Shown here: positions 1 through 7,570 of the stretch, in pieces | Layout: the number at the start of each line of letters is the position of its first letter | Numbering within the stretch: position 1 is the stretch's first letter | Made by a program: the position numbers and the translations under genes | The notes under the pieces: generated by a model | Database searches by the model: none | What the model was told of the DNA's origin: nothing | Seen by the model: the letters and a program-made list of their open reading frames with translations, nothing else | NCBI RefSeq assembly: GCF_001544615.1 | Contig: NZ_FCNV02000001.1 | Location: 434,001-498,000 of the forward strand | From: Caballeronia concitans | GTDB taxonomy: Bacteria; Pseudomonadota; Gammaproteobacteria; Burkholderiales; Burkholderiaceae | Direction: 5' to 3' | Length of the DNA stretch: 64,000 nucleotides

Positions 1-51
1 CATGACCGCTCGACGACCGCGCTGCTCAAGAAGGTCCGCGCGCAGTCCTGA
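1..51 (+). CDS. C-terminal end of an ADP-heptose synthase / nucleotidyltransferase (RfaE2/HldE type), partial
   Basis: Only the last 16 codons are present, read in frame from base 1 to a TGA at 49-51. They encode HDRSTTALLKKVRAQS. The phrase HDRSTTALLKK resembles the C-terminal end of D-glycero-beta-D-manno-heptose 1-phosphate adenylyltransferases, which activate heptose for lipopolysaccharide core synthesis. In Burkholderiaceae such a gene commonly sits next to coaX and birA, which fits here. The assignment rests on this short tail plus gene order, so it is tentative. Confidence 0.55.
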   Translation, partial: HDRSTTALLKKVRAQS

Positions 52-66
52 CTTTTCCTGCGCGCT

Positions 67-306
67 TCACTTGCCGAGCGGCGACGTCTGGACTTTCGCA
101 CCCGGCGCGGGACCGCCCACTTGCGGTTGATCGGCGGCTTCTTCCGGATGAAGCGGGCGCATGGTCAGCGTTTCGGGCCGCACCTGCTGCATCAAATGCT
201 GCGGCTCGCGCGCGCCGGCCGCGGGCAGCGGACCGAACATGCCGTGCACGAGCGCGAACATCAAAAGGTTGGCCAGGGTCAGGATGGCGATTAGCCAGCG
301 CAGCAT
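67..306 (-). CDS. small inner-membrane-anchored protein of unknown function (79 aa)
   Basis: This is a 79-aa protein with one N-terminal hydrophobic helix (residues about 3-22, rich in Leu, Ile, Ala) and a Pro-rich polar tail. The arrangement suggests a single-pass protein with the tail in the periplasm. No catalytic motif is visible. It lies 20 bp downstream of coaX on the same strand, so it is probably the last gene of a birA-coaX operon. The coaX-proximal end of SPOR-type proteins can look like this, but no SPOR domain is present, and I do not assign a function. Confidence 0.65.
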   Translation of the reverse strand: MLRWLIAILTLANLLMFALVHGMFGPLPAAGAREPQHLMQQVRPETLTMRPLHPEEAADQPQVGGPAPGAKVQTSPLGK

Positions 307-326
307 TCTCGGGCTCCGTCAGTCAA

Positions 327-1154
327 TCAAAGTCGGGATAAATGATGTGCCGCCGCGTCCCGCGCGATGAGCGCGAGGCCGGACAGCACGAGCGAATCGT
401 GGCGCGTGTGCGCAACGTCGAGCGCGCCCGCGATTTCATCGGCTGCGCCGCCGCCCAGCACCAGACGGACATCGGCTTGCAAGTCGTCGCGCAGATCGCG
501 CCATGCGCGTTCGATGAGGCTCGCTTGCGCGAGCAGGCAGCCGGACGACAGAGCGGCGGCGGTATCGGTGGCGAAGAGGCCGTGCGGCTTCTCGCCCGCG
601 CCGTGCAGCGCGCGACGCGCGGCGGTGGCGTCGAGCGTCGGCAATTGCGCGGTGCGGCTGCCGAGCGATTGCATCATCAGCGACCAGCCCGGCGCGATCA
701 AGCCGCCCGTGAAGACGCCGTCGGCGCGCAGGGCTTCGAGCGTCGTCGCGGTGCCGAACGTGGCGATGAGCACGTTTTCGCCGGGATATGCGGCCCGCGC
801 GCCGATCAATCCGGCCCAGCGGTCGCTGCCGAGTTTCTCCGGCTCCGTGTAGCCGTTGGTCACGCCGCATTGCCGGGCGCTGGCGCGAATAAAGGTGCGC
901 GGCGACGCGGGCCAGCGTGCGTCGAGAAGACGCTCGATCCGCGCCTGAACCGACGCGCCCGCCACGTTCGATATCCACGCGCTCGCGCAATCCGGCAACG
1001 ACGACCATGCGGCGAGCGCCGGGTCGGCGTGATCTGCTGCATCGCGTTCGTGCTCGAGCGCGCCGTTGGCCATCGCGACGCCGTTTTCATCGACGAGCGA
1101 CCACTTGATGCGGCTGTTGCCCGCGTCGATCAGAAGCATCGGCGCGTGGCTCAC
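327..1154 (-). CDS. coaX: type III pantothenate kinase
   Basis: CoaX phosphorylates pantothenate in the first step of coenzyme A synthesis in the cytoplasm. The 275-aa product has the ASKHA-fold phosphate loop near the start ([12 protein letters not shown], about residues 7-18), the LGSDRW segment in the middle and the GTATT adenosine-side motif that typify type III enzymes. Its length is normal for the family. The ATG overlaps the birA stop by 4 bp, so the two are translationally coupled. Pairing of coaX with birA is typical of beta-proteobacteria. Confidence 0.95.
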   Translation of the reverse strand: MSHAPMLLIDAGNSRIKWSLVDENGVAMANGALEHERDAADHADPALAAWSSLPDCASAWISNVAGASVQARIERLLDARWPASPRTFIRASARQCGVTNGYTEPEKLGSDRWAGLIGARAAYPGENVLIATFGTATTLEALRADGVFTGGLIAPGWSLMMQSLGSRTAQLPTLDATAARRALHGAGEKPHGLFATDTAAALSSGCLLAQASLIERAWRDLRDDLQADVRLVLGGGAADEIAGALDVAHTRHDSLVLSGLALIARDAAAHHLSRL

Positions 1155-2053
1155 GGACGCTCCCGCGCGAGGCGCAACGTCAGTTCGCCGGTGGCGACGG
1201 TGCGCGGACCTTCGGGCGCGTCGATGAGCAACTGGCCGCTGTCATCGACGCCCGATGCCACGCCGCGCGTGACTTCCTGTCCCTGGTCGATCAGCACGAC
1301 TTCGCGGCCGGCGTACGCGTGCGCGTCGGTCCAGCGCTGGCGGAACGGCTTGAAGCCTTCGGCTTCGAAGCGGGGCAGGGCGGCATCGAGCGCGTTGAGG
1401 AGGGCGGCGAGCGTATCGGTGAGATTCGCGTCGGGCCACGCGCGGGCGAGCGCGGCGGGCGTCGTGCCGGGAACGGCGGACGCGGCCTGGCGGTTGGCGT
1501 CGTCGACCTGAGCGGCGAGCTGCTCCGCGCCGTGCAGATTGATGCCGATGCCGATCACCACCGCCGTCGCGCCCGGCGCGGTCCACGCGGTTTCGATGAG
1601 GATGCCGGCGAGCTTGCCGTCGTCGAGCAGCACGTCGTTCGGCCACTTGAGCGCGGGCCGCGCGGACGGCGAGAGCGGCAGCCGCGCGAGGGCATCGAGC
1701 ACGGCGACGCCGACGGCCAGGCTCAGTCCCGAAAGCCCTTCGATAGGACGCTGCAGCACATAGCCGACGGACATCAGAAGCGCGTTGCCCGGCTCGGCGA
1801 GCCACGCGCGGCCGCGCCGTCCGCGGCCCGACGTCTGCGAATACGCGACGCGCACGAGGCGCGCGGCGCAATCGCCGGGCGCGGTGTCGCGTGGGGCGGC
1901 GCGCAGGCGTTCGATGAGATCGGCGTTCGTGGAGCCGGTTTCATCGACGATCTCGATGCTCCAGTCGCGGGCGGGCCGCTCGGCGAGCGTCGCAAGCCGG
2001 TGGCGGTCGATGCGCCAGGGGGCGTCGGGGGCGAAAGCGGGGGAGGGGTTCAT
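1151..2053 (-). CDS. birA: biotin--[acetyl-CoA-carboxylase] ligase, class I (no DNA-binding domain)
   Basis: BirA forms biotinyl-AMP and transfers biotin to the carboxyl carrier protein of acetyl-CoA carboxylase. The 300-aa sequence shows the ligase signature GRGRRGR (about residue 96), the KWPNDVLL motif and the IGIGIN strand. The N-terminus has no recognisable winged helix like that of the E. coli repressor form; residues 1-35 are a short linker before the catalytic domain. It is therefore expected to be a ligase only. It is the first gene of a birA-coaX-small membrane protein unit. Confidence 0.95.
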   Translation of the reverse strand: MNPSPAFAPDAPWRIDRHRLATLAERPARDWSIEIVDETGSTNADLIERLRAAPRDTAPGDCAARLVRVAYSQTSGRGRRGRAWLAEPGNALLMSVGYVLQRPIEGLSGLSLAVGVAVLDALARLPLSPSARPALKWPNDVLLDDGKLAGILIETAWTAPGATAVVIGIGINLHGAEQLAAQVDDANRQAASAVPGTTPAALARAWPDANLTDTLAALLNALDAALPRFEAEGFKPFRQRWTDAHAYAGREVVLIDQGQEVTRGVASGVDDSGQLLIDAPEGPRTVATGELTLRLARERP

Positions 2054-2357
2054 GGCGGCTATTGTAGCGGGGCGCTATTTCGGTGATCGCGCGTGGGCTG
2101 GTGCAGGGATCAGGCGAGGGTGATGAGGAGGTGGCATTTCCGCACAAGCGGAGGAAACTCGGCAACGGTGGAACTCAATCGTAAGGCGATCTGCGGGGGC
2201 GCTGAAGCAACTGTAGAAACTCACACCCTGTGATTTTTCGCGGCCGTTTTTCTCCCCACGCTGGGGACAACAAACTTTGACGCCACCGATTCGTCATATA
2301 AAACATTAATCTCGATACTCTCATCTCCTAATGGAAATAAGGAGTCGAGAGGCGCGC
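2054..2357. other. intergenic region between birA and the accessory-looking gene pair
   Basis: This 300-bp stretch without a gene separates the minus-strand birA from the plus-strand 300-aa gene. It becomes AT-richer towards 2240-2330. A 6-bp inverted repeat (TCCCCA, 3-nt loop, TGGGGA) lies at 2253-2267. TTGACG at 2277-2282 could be a -35 element, but the best -10-like sequence (TATAAA, 2297-2302) gives only a 14-bp spacer, so I do not call a promoter. A change in composition from the core genes starts here. Confidence 0.4.
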
Positions 2358-3260
2358 ATGACGTTTAGATTCGGCGATTGGCAACCTTCCTACAACACAT
2401 TGGACGTGCCGTTGAAAAGCGGCTGGCGATGCACGCTTGTCCCACGCTTGCAATGTGGCACGGAACTCTGGTTCCTCAAGGGTGATGCCCGTAAGACAAT
2501 CCAGGAAGATCGGATTGCGTTCGCTCGCTACTTCCGTCCGAATCTCGATCTGCGCACGATCCCAGGCGGGGACGCTTTACGCATCATCCAGCGTTTTCTG
2601 CGCACTTTCCTCAGGGTCGCTCACTGGAATCAGCCAACATCGAATGAGGAGATCGAGCGATTCTTTCGCAGGGCTGTACGCGATGAAGCGTTGATTCCGG
2701 TGGTAAATCGAGGATGGCGCCTGGCGCCGCGGTTTGACGTGCCTCCCGACGCGCCGCAGCGCTGGCCGAGGCAGGTTGGCCTCCAATCCATGCCGCGCGA
2801 TCCCGACTACATTCCGATCCGCCAGCGTGGGGCGGCGGCGAGCGCAGGGTCGTTGGGCAGTGACGCCGTTGCGACTGAGCCAGACAGGGGCAGTCTTATC
2901 ATTGACAGCGGCGGCGGGAGCAGCAGTGAGTTCGACTGGCACGACGCGGTGGAAAATGCGGCCGGAGCGGTTCTTGGAGGAAGCAGTTCGGATGACGATA
3001 GCTCGTTCGCAATGAGCCTCGAAGACGGATCGGCGCTTGAGGCATCCCCGTTTGCGTATTCTGAAGATCAGCAGTTGGGCAATGTGTTGGATATCGCGGC
3101 GAGAGGCGTGAGCGAGTCCGACGAAGCGGACTGTTTTTCCCTTTACGAGCGAGACCTTCGCATGTGCGATGTCGCGCGCGCCATGTACCAGGATCCGCGA
3201 TCGGTCGCGCTATGCCAGCAGCGCGCATTTGAGAACTACCAAGCCTGCCGAGGATATTGA
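2358..3260 (+). CDS. unknown protein with acidic Ser-rich linker and twin CX10C C-terminal tail
   Basis: The family is not recognised. The 300-aa product is modular. Residues 1-130 are basic and folded-looking, rich in Trp, Arg and Phe. Residues 155-225 are low-complexity Gly/Ser/Asp (GGGSSSEFDW, GGSSSDDDSS). Residues 258-300 are a compact tail with cysteines at 259, 270, 286 and 297, that is two CX10C pairs 15 residues apart, which suggests an alpha-hairpin pinned by two disulfides. Similar Cys-spaced tails occur in polymorphic or type VI effector-like proteins of this group, from memory only. ATG 2358 is chosen because GAGAGG (2347-2352) lies 5 nt upstream; an ATG at 2331 would add nine residues. 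The next gene begins on the base after its stop. Confidence 0.6.
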   Translation: MTFRFGDWQPSYNTLDVPLKSGWRCTLVPRLQCGTELWFLKGDARKTIQEDRIAFARYFRPNLDLRTIPGGDALRIIQRFLRTFLRVAHWNQPTSNEEIERFFRRAVRDEALIPVVNRGWRLAPRFDVPPDAPQRWPRQVGLQSMPRDPDYIPIRQRGAAASAGSLGSDAVATEPDRGSLIIDSGGGSSSEFDWHDAVENAAGAVLGGSSSDDDSSFAMSLEDGSALEASPFAYSEDQQLGNVLDIAARGVSESDEADCFSLYERDLRMCDVARAMYQDPRSVALCQQRAFENYQACRGY

Positions 3261-3578
3261 ATGAACAACCAACCTCAAGCCTCCATCGTCTTTTACGACG
3301 AGGAGACCAAGCAACTCAAATTCATCACTGTCCACCGGCGCGACGTGCAGGCCGCGATCGATAGGGAGGTGGCCCGCTCTGGCGGAATGACGATACCGCC
3401 GACGGCGGAAGACGGCAGCAATGAGCCGCTCACCGACGAGGATGCTCGCAGGCTAGGCGGCATGGCAATGCTGATGCAGGCATACGACTATCCTGAATTC
3501 AGGGCAAGGCTCAAGCTAACTATGGCCGAGCGGGTCAATTGGAATCCAGCAGGCAGGCCTTCTGATGACAGTCTTTGA
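3261..3578 (+). CDS. unknown 105-aa acidic protein, coupled to the upstream gene
   Basis: The family is not recognised. This is a small soluble protein with no signal peptide or membrane helix. The N-terminal part reads as a beta-hairpin (SIVFYDEETKQLKFITVHRR), followed by a helical region with LTDEDARRLGGMAMLMQAY. Its ATG immediately follows the upstream stop codon, and its ribosome site GAGGA (3250-3254) lies inside the upstream gene, so translation is coupled. Size, acidity and position after a possible effector-like gene are those of an immunity or chaperone partner, which is an inference only. A decayed copy of this gene follows. Confidence 0.55.
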   Translation: MNNQPQASIVFYDEETKQLKFITVHRRDVQAAIDREVARSGGMTIPPTAEDGSNEPLTDEDARRLGGMAMLMQAYDYPEFRARLKLTMAERVNWNPAGRPSDDSL

Positions 3579-3585
3579 TGTCATC

Positions 3586-3830
3586 AAAAGGAGATTGGTG
3601 GCACAACGACCGAGCCACGCTGCGCCGCGATCTTCCACGGTGAGGATGACAAGCGATTCAAACCTTCACTGTCAGACGGGAGGCGCCCGACAAGTTGCGT
3701 ACGAGCCGGCTTGTGAAGCCATAGTCAATAGAGGCGCCGGCGGCACGCTAGACGACGAGTTCGCGCGCAAGCTGGCGGCGTTTCTCGGACCGATCCTGCT
3801 CAGTCCAGCCCCCATCCCCGCCCCGCCATA
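3586..3830 (+). pseudogene. decayed tandem duplicate of the 105-aa gene
   Basis: Reading across frames, this stretch resembles the gene at 3261-3578. AAIFHGEDDKRFK (3626-3664, one frame) corresponds to ASIVFYDEETKQLK. FTVRREAPDKLR (3665-3700, a second frame) corresponds to FITVHRRDVQAA. LDDEFARKLAAFLGPILL (3749-3802, a third frame) corresponds to LTDEDARRLGGMAMLMQA. At least two frameshifts are needed to join the pieces. An AAGGAG ribosome site survives at 3587-3592. The alignment is by eye and short, so moderate confidence. An open frame running 3565-3882 exists but mixes these frames and is not considered a gene. Confidence 0.45.
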
Positions 3831-3878
3831 CAACCTTCGTTACAATGTCCTCTCCCACCCACCCTCGCCCCAACACCC

Positions 3879-5006
3879 TTGAACTTCGACACGCCGCCGC
3901 GCCTGCGAGTGGAAGCCGGTCAGCAAGGCAAGGTCGTCCGGCTCTCGGGCCAATGGACCGCGCTCGCGCTCGCGCGTGACCGCGCCAAAAGCGGCGTCAC
4001 GCGGCGGCTGCGCGCCATCGGGCGGGAAGCCATCAGCCAGTGGGATCTGCTGTCGGTCGAGCGGCTCGATTACGTCGGCGGCCAGGCGCTCTGGCGCGTC
4101 TGGGGGCGCAAGATGCCCGCGACCGTCGCGCTGTCCGATACGCAGCGCGAAATCTTCGAACGCGTCGCGCTGCTCGACGCCGAGCGCGAAGAACCCGAAC
4201 CCGTCGATCGCATCGATCCCGTCACCCGGCTCGGACAACTGATCTTCGCGTTCCTCGATCATCTGCACGGCGGCCTCTCGATGTTCGGCGGCTTTCTCAT
4301 CGATCTCGTCTCGATCGTGCGGCGTCCGAATCGCACGCCGTGGACGGAAATCTCCGCCAACATCTACAGCGCCGGCGCACAGGCGCTCGCGATCACCGCG
4401 CTCGTCGCGTTCCTCATCGGCATCGTGCTGAGCTATCTCTCCGCGCAACAGTTGCGCATGTTCGGCGCGAACCAGTACATCGTGAACATCCTCGGGCTTT
4501 CCGTGATCCGCGAGCTCGGGCCCGTGCTCTCCGCGATCCTCGTCGCCGGGCGATCCGGCTCCGCGATCACCGCGCAGATCGGCGTGATGCGCGTCACCGA
4601 AGAACTCGACGCCATGCAGGTCATGGGCATTCCGCACGGTCTGCGGCTCGTGCTGCCGCGCGTGCTCGCGCTCGGCGTCGCGATGCCGCTGCTCGTCATG
4701 TGGACGAACATCATCGCGCTTCTGGGCGGCGCGCTCGCGGCGAAGCTCGTGCTGTCCATCGACATCGCGTACTTCATCCGCTCGCTGCCGTCCGTCGTGC
4801 CGATCGCGAATCTGTGGATCGGGCTCGGCAAGGGCGTCGTGTTCGGCATGCTCATTGCGCTCGCCGCGTGTCACTTCGGCTTTCGCATCAAGGCGAATTC
4901 GCAAAGTCTCGGCGAAGGCACGACGACCTCCGTGGTCACGTCGATCACCATCGTCATTCTCGCGGACGCCGTGTTCGCCATCCTCTTCCAGAACGTGGGA
5001 CTCTGA
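3879..5006 (+). CDS. mlaE: MlaE-family ABC transporter permease with N-terminal STAS-like domain
   Basis: This is the inner-membrane permease of a Mla/Mce-type phospholipid transport system. The 375-aa protein is longer than a bare MlaE (about 260 aa). Residues 1-100 look like a STAS/MlaB-type domain (VVRLSGQWTALALAR), and the rest carries the permease helices with the family's ELGPVLSAILVAGRSGSAI and EELDAMQVMGI segments around residues 210-255. The proposed start is TTG 3879 (reads MNFDTPPRL). No strong ribosome site precedes it, so the start is uncertain. It is followed after 3 bp by the ATPase gene. Confidence 0.88.
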   Translation: MNFDTPPRLRVEAGQQGKVVRLSGQWTALALARDRAKSGVTRRLRAIGREAISQWDLLSVERLDYVGGQALWRVWGRKMPATVALSDTQREIFERVALLDAEREEPEPVDRIDPVTRLGQLIFAFLDHLHGGLSMFGGFLIDLVSIVRRPNRTPWTEISANIYSAGAQALAITALVAFLIGIVLSYLSAQQLRMFGANQYIVNILGLSVIRELGPVLSAILVAGRSGSAITAQIGVMRVTEELDAMQVMGIPHGLRLVLPRVLALGVAMPLLVMWTNIIALLGGALAAKLVLSIDIAYFIRSLPSVVPIANLWIGLGKGVVFGMLIALAACHFGFRIKANSQSLGEGTTTSVVTSITIVILADAVFAILFQNVGL

Positions 5007-5009
5007 CTC

Positions 5010-5885
5010 ATGTCGACGACGCTCGCCACCGCCGTGCGCCACCAGCCGCCGCCCGTGATCGCGGAGCCGGTCATCGAAGTGCGCGACGTCACCAAGCGCT
5101 ACGGCAAGACGGTGATCCACGAGCATCTCGACTTCGACGTGCGGCGCGGCGAAATCGTCGCGCTGCTCGGCGGCTCGGGTTCCGGCAAGACCACGCTCGT
5201 GCGGCAGATTCTCGGCCTGGAATCGCCGACATCGGGCACGATCCGCGTGCTCGGCGAGGAATGGGCGCGCATGGACGAGGAAACCGCCAAGATGCTGCGC
5301 ACGCGCTCCGGGATGATGTTCCAGCAAGGCGCGCTGTTTTCGTCGCTGTCGGTGTACGACAACATCGCGCAGCCTTTTCGCGAACTCGGCAAGATTCCCG
5401 AGGATCTGATCCGCGAGTTCGTGATGCTCAAGCTCGAAATGGTCGGCCTCTCGTGCAAGCACGCGAGCAAGATGCCGTCGGCGCTGTCGGGCGGGATGGT
5501 CAAGCGCGTGGGCATCGCGCGGGCCATCGCGCTCGAACCCGAACTGCTGTTCCTCGACGAACCCACGGCCGGTCTCGATCCGAAGGCATCGGACGAATTC
5601 GTCGATCTGATCGCGACGCTGCATCGCGCGCTCGGCCTGACGGTCGTGATGGTCACGCACGATCTCGATACGATGGTCGCGCTATCCACGCGCGTCGCGG
5701 TGCTCGCGGACCGGCGCGTGCTCGTGGCGGCGCCGGTCGAAGAAGCGGTGGCGGTGGATCATCCGTTCATCCGCGAGTATTTTCTGGGGCGGCGCGGCCG
5801 GCGCGCGCTCGCCGCATTGCCGCCCGAGCGCCGCGCGAAGCTGCCCGCCGTCGCGCTCGACGACGCCACGCTCGCTCTCCGGTAA
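5010..5885 (+). CDS. mlaF: MlaF-family ABC transporter ATP-binding protein
   Basis: This is the cytoplasmic ATPase that drives the adjacent MlaE-type permease. The 291-aa sequence has Walker A GGSGSGKTT (about residue 54), the Q-loop region MFQQGALF, signature LSGGMVKRV (about residue 154) and Walker B LLFLDEPTAGLDP, with the switch histidine in VTHDLDT. LSGGM rather than LSGGQ is usual in this subfamily. A roughly 40-residue C-terminal extension follows the core domain. It lies between permease and MCE protein, as in mla and related operons. Confidence 0.93.
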   Translation: MSTTLATAVRHQPPPVIAEPVIEVRDVTKRYGKTVIHEHLDFDVRRGEIVALLGGSGSGKTTLVRQILGLESPTSGTIRVLGEEWARMDEETAKMLRTRSGMMFQQGALFSSLSVYDNIAQPFRELGKIPEDLIREFVMLKLEMVGLSCKHASKMPSALSGGMVKRVGIARAIALEPELLFLDEPTAGLDPKASDEFVDLIATLHRALGLTVVMVTHDLDTMVALSTRVAVLADRRVLVAAPVEEAVAVDHPFIREYFLGRRGRRALAALPPERRAKLPAVALDDATLALR

Positions 5886-5921
5886 CGTCGCGTTAGCCCG
5901 CGAGGAGAAAGGAACCCGCCG

Positions 5922-6881
5922 ATGGAAAACAAATCACACGCGTTCTGGACCGGGCTTTTCACGATCGTGCTCGTGCTGGCGATCGCGTTCGCGGCGTTCT
6001 TCTTCAACGTCGATCGCACCGTGCGCGTGCCGTACGACCTGATCGCGCGGACCAACGTGACCGGTCTCTTCACCGATGCCGCCGTGCGTTATCGCGGCCT
6101 CGGCGTCGGCAAGGTGCAGTCGATCCGCTTCGACAAGTCGCATCCGGGGCAGATTCGCATCCGCATTCTCGTCGATCAGAACGCGCCGATGACGCATTCC
6201 ACCTTTGCGACGCTCGGCTTTCAGGGCGTGACGGGCATCGCGTTCGTGCAGCTCGACGACACGGGCCGTGACACGACCGCGCTCGCGTCGTCGCCGCAGC
6301 ACGTCGCCGAAGTGCCGATGCGCCCCGGTCTCTTCGAGCAGTTGCAGGAACGCGGCGATGTCATCCTGCGGCGCTTCGAGCGCCTTTCGGACGACGCGGA
6401 CAAGTTCCTTTCCGACGACGTGCGCAACCAGTTGATGGACACCGCGAAGAGCCTGCAGGGCGCGGCGGACGGCATCGCGTCGCTGGCGAGCCAGGTGTCG
6501 CCGACGACGGCGCATCTGCCGCAGACGCTGCAGCAGATCGACCGGACGCTCGCATCGACGAATACGCTCATCCAGAATCTGAACCGCGAGAACGGGCCGT
6601 TCGTGACGAACCTGAACAAGGCGGGCAACGCGGCGCAACAGGCGGCCGGCGCGCTCGCGGACATGAACGAATCGCTGCGCGAAGTGACGGCGCGCGTGGG
6701 CTTCGAAACGCTGCCGCGCCTGTACTCGTTCACCGACGACCTAAGCAGCGCCGCGCGTTCGGTCGACCGCGCCGCCGACACGTTCAGCACGAGTCCGCGC
6801 AGCGTGCTGTTCGGCGCGCCGTCGATGCCGCCGGGGCCGGGCGAGCCGGGCTTCGCGTGGCCCTCGAAACCGGCGCATTGA
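5922..6881 (+). CDS. mlaD: MCE-domain lipid-binding protein (MlaD family)
   Basis: The protein is anchored in the inner membrane by one N-terminal helix (residues about 8-28). The MCE domain follows at roughly residues 38-115 (VTGLFTDAAVRYRGLGVGKV). Family members form hexameric rings that pass phospholipids between permease and periplasm. The remaining 200 residues are helical and heptad-like (DAVRNQLMDTAKSLQGAADG region), longer than E. coli MlaD (183 aa) and closer to the Pqi/Mam-like proteins. A GAGGAGAAAGG ribosome site precedes ATG 5922. It is the third gene of the transporter operon. Confidence 0.9.
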   Translation: MENKSHAFWTGLFTIVLVLAIAFAAFFFNVDRTVRVPYDLIARTNVTGLFTDAAVRYRGLGVGKVQSIRFDKSHPGQIRIRILVDQNAPMTHSTFATLGFQGVTGIAFVQLDDTGRDTTALASSPQHVAEVPMRPGLFEQLQERGDVILRRFERLSDDADKFLSDDVRNQLMDTAKSLQGAADGIASLASQVSPTTAHLPQTLQQIDRTLASTNTLIQNLNRENGPFVTNLNKAGNAAQQAAGALADMNESLREVTARVGFETLPRLYSFTDDLSSAARSVDRAADTFSTSPRSVLFGAPSMPPGPGEPGFAWPSKPAH

Positions 6882-6891
6882 GAGGAATTTC

Positions 6892-7515
6892 ATGGCACAC
6901 ACAAGGCTGAATCCTGGCGCAGCGCTCGCGCTTTTCGTCATGGCGATGCTCGCCGGCTGCGCGTCGAACGCGACGGTCGCGCCCGACGCGCGTTTCGACC
7001 TCGGCGCGCCGCCTCTGCTGACCGACGCATCCGCGGCGCAGAAAGCGATGCCGCCCGTCAAGGTGCTCGCGGTCGGCGCGTCGCGCAATCTGGAAACCGA
7101 CGCGTTCATCTATCGCATGAGTTACGTCGACGCGCAGCGCACCGGCAGCTATTCGACCAGCCACTGGACGATGCCGCCCGCGCAACTCCTGACGCAACGC
7201 CTGCGCGCGGCGCTCTCGGCGCGCGGCCCGGTGCTGACGGGCGCCGATCCGGTGCGCGCGGCGCTGCTCGAAGTGGAGCTGACCGGCTTCGAACAGGTCT
7301 TCGATGCGCCCGGTCAAAGCCACGGCGCGGTGTCCGTGCGCGCGACGCTCACGCAGCAGGGCCGCGTGGTCGCGCAGCGCGCGTTCGCGGCGAGCGCACC
7401 CGCGCCGAGCGCCGATGCGTCCGGCGGCGCGCGCGCGCTCGCGGCGGCATCGGACGATCTGATCGCGCAACTGAGCGCGTGGCTCGACGCGCAACCGCTC
7501 ACCGCATCGCGATGA
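6892..7515 (+). CDS. ABC-type transport auxiliary lipoprotein (PqiC/ApbA-like)
   Basis: The 207-aa protein has a type II signal peptide with lipobox LAGC, cysteine at residue 23. No Asp follows at +2, so outer-membrane sorting is expected. The mature part matches the general pattern of auxiliary lipoproteins found with MCE transporters: RFDLGAPPL near the start, then a strand-helix repeat with RMSYVDAQRTGSYSTSHW. In PqiABC-type systems this component sits at the outer membrane end of the lipid pathway. It starts 10 bp after the MCE gene with an AGAGGAA ribosome site. Confidence 0.85.
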   Translation: MAHTRLNPGAALALFVMAMLAGCASNATVAPDARFDLGAPPLLTDASAAQKAMPPVKVLAVGASRNLETDAFIYRMSYVDAQRTGSYSTSHWTMPPAQLLTQRLRAALSARGPVLTGADPVRAALLEVELTGFEQVFDAPGQSHGAVSVRATLTQQGRVVAQRAFAASAPAPSADASGGARALAAASDDLIAQLSAWLDAQPLTASR

Positions 7516-7570
7516 CATCGACATCGCACTTTCACGCAACCTCGCTCGAACGGAGGCGCTCGGGCGGCTC

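Noticed and set aside
2277-2302. Possible sigma70 promoter before the 300-aa gene
   Set aside because: TTGACG and TATAAA are present but only 14 bp apart, outside the working range.
3840-5660. 606-residue open frame on the minus strand
   Set aside because: Antisense to the mlaE and mlaF genes; Arg/Glu/His-rich composition and no motifs.
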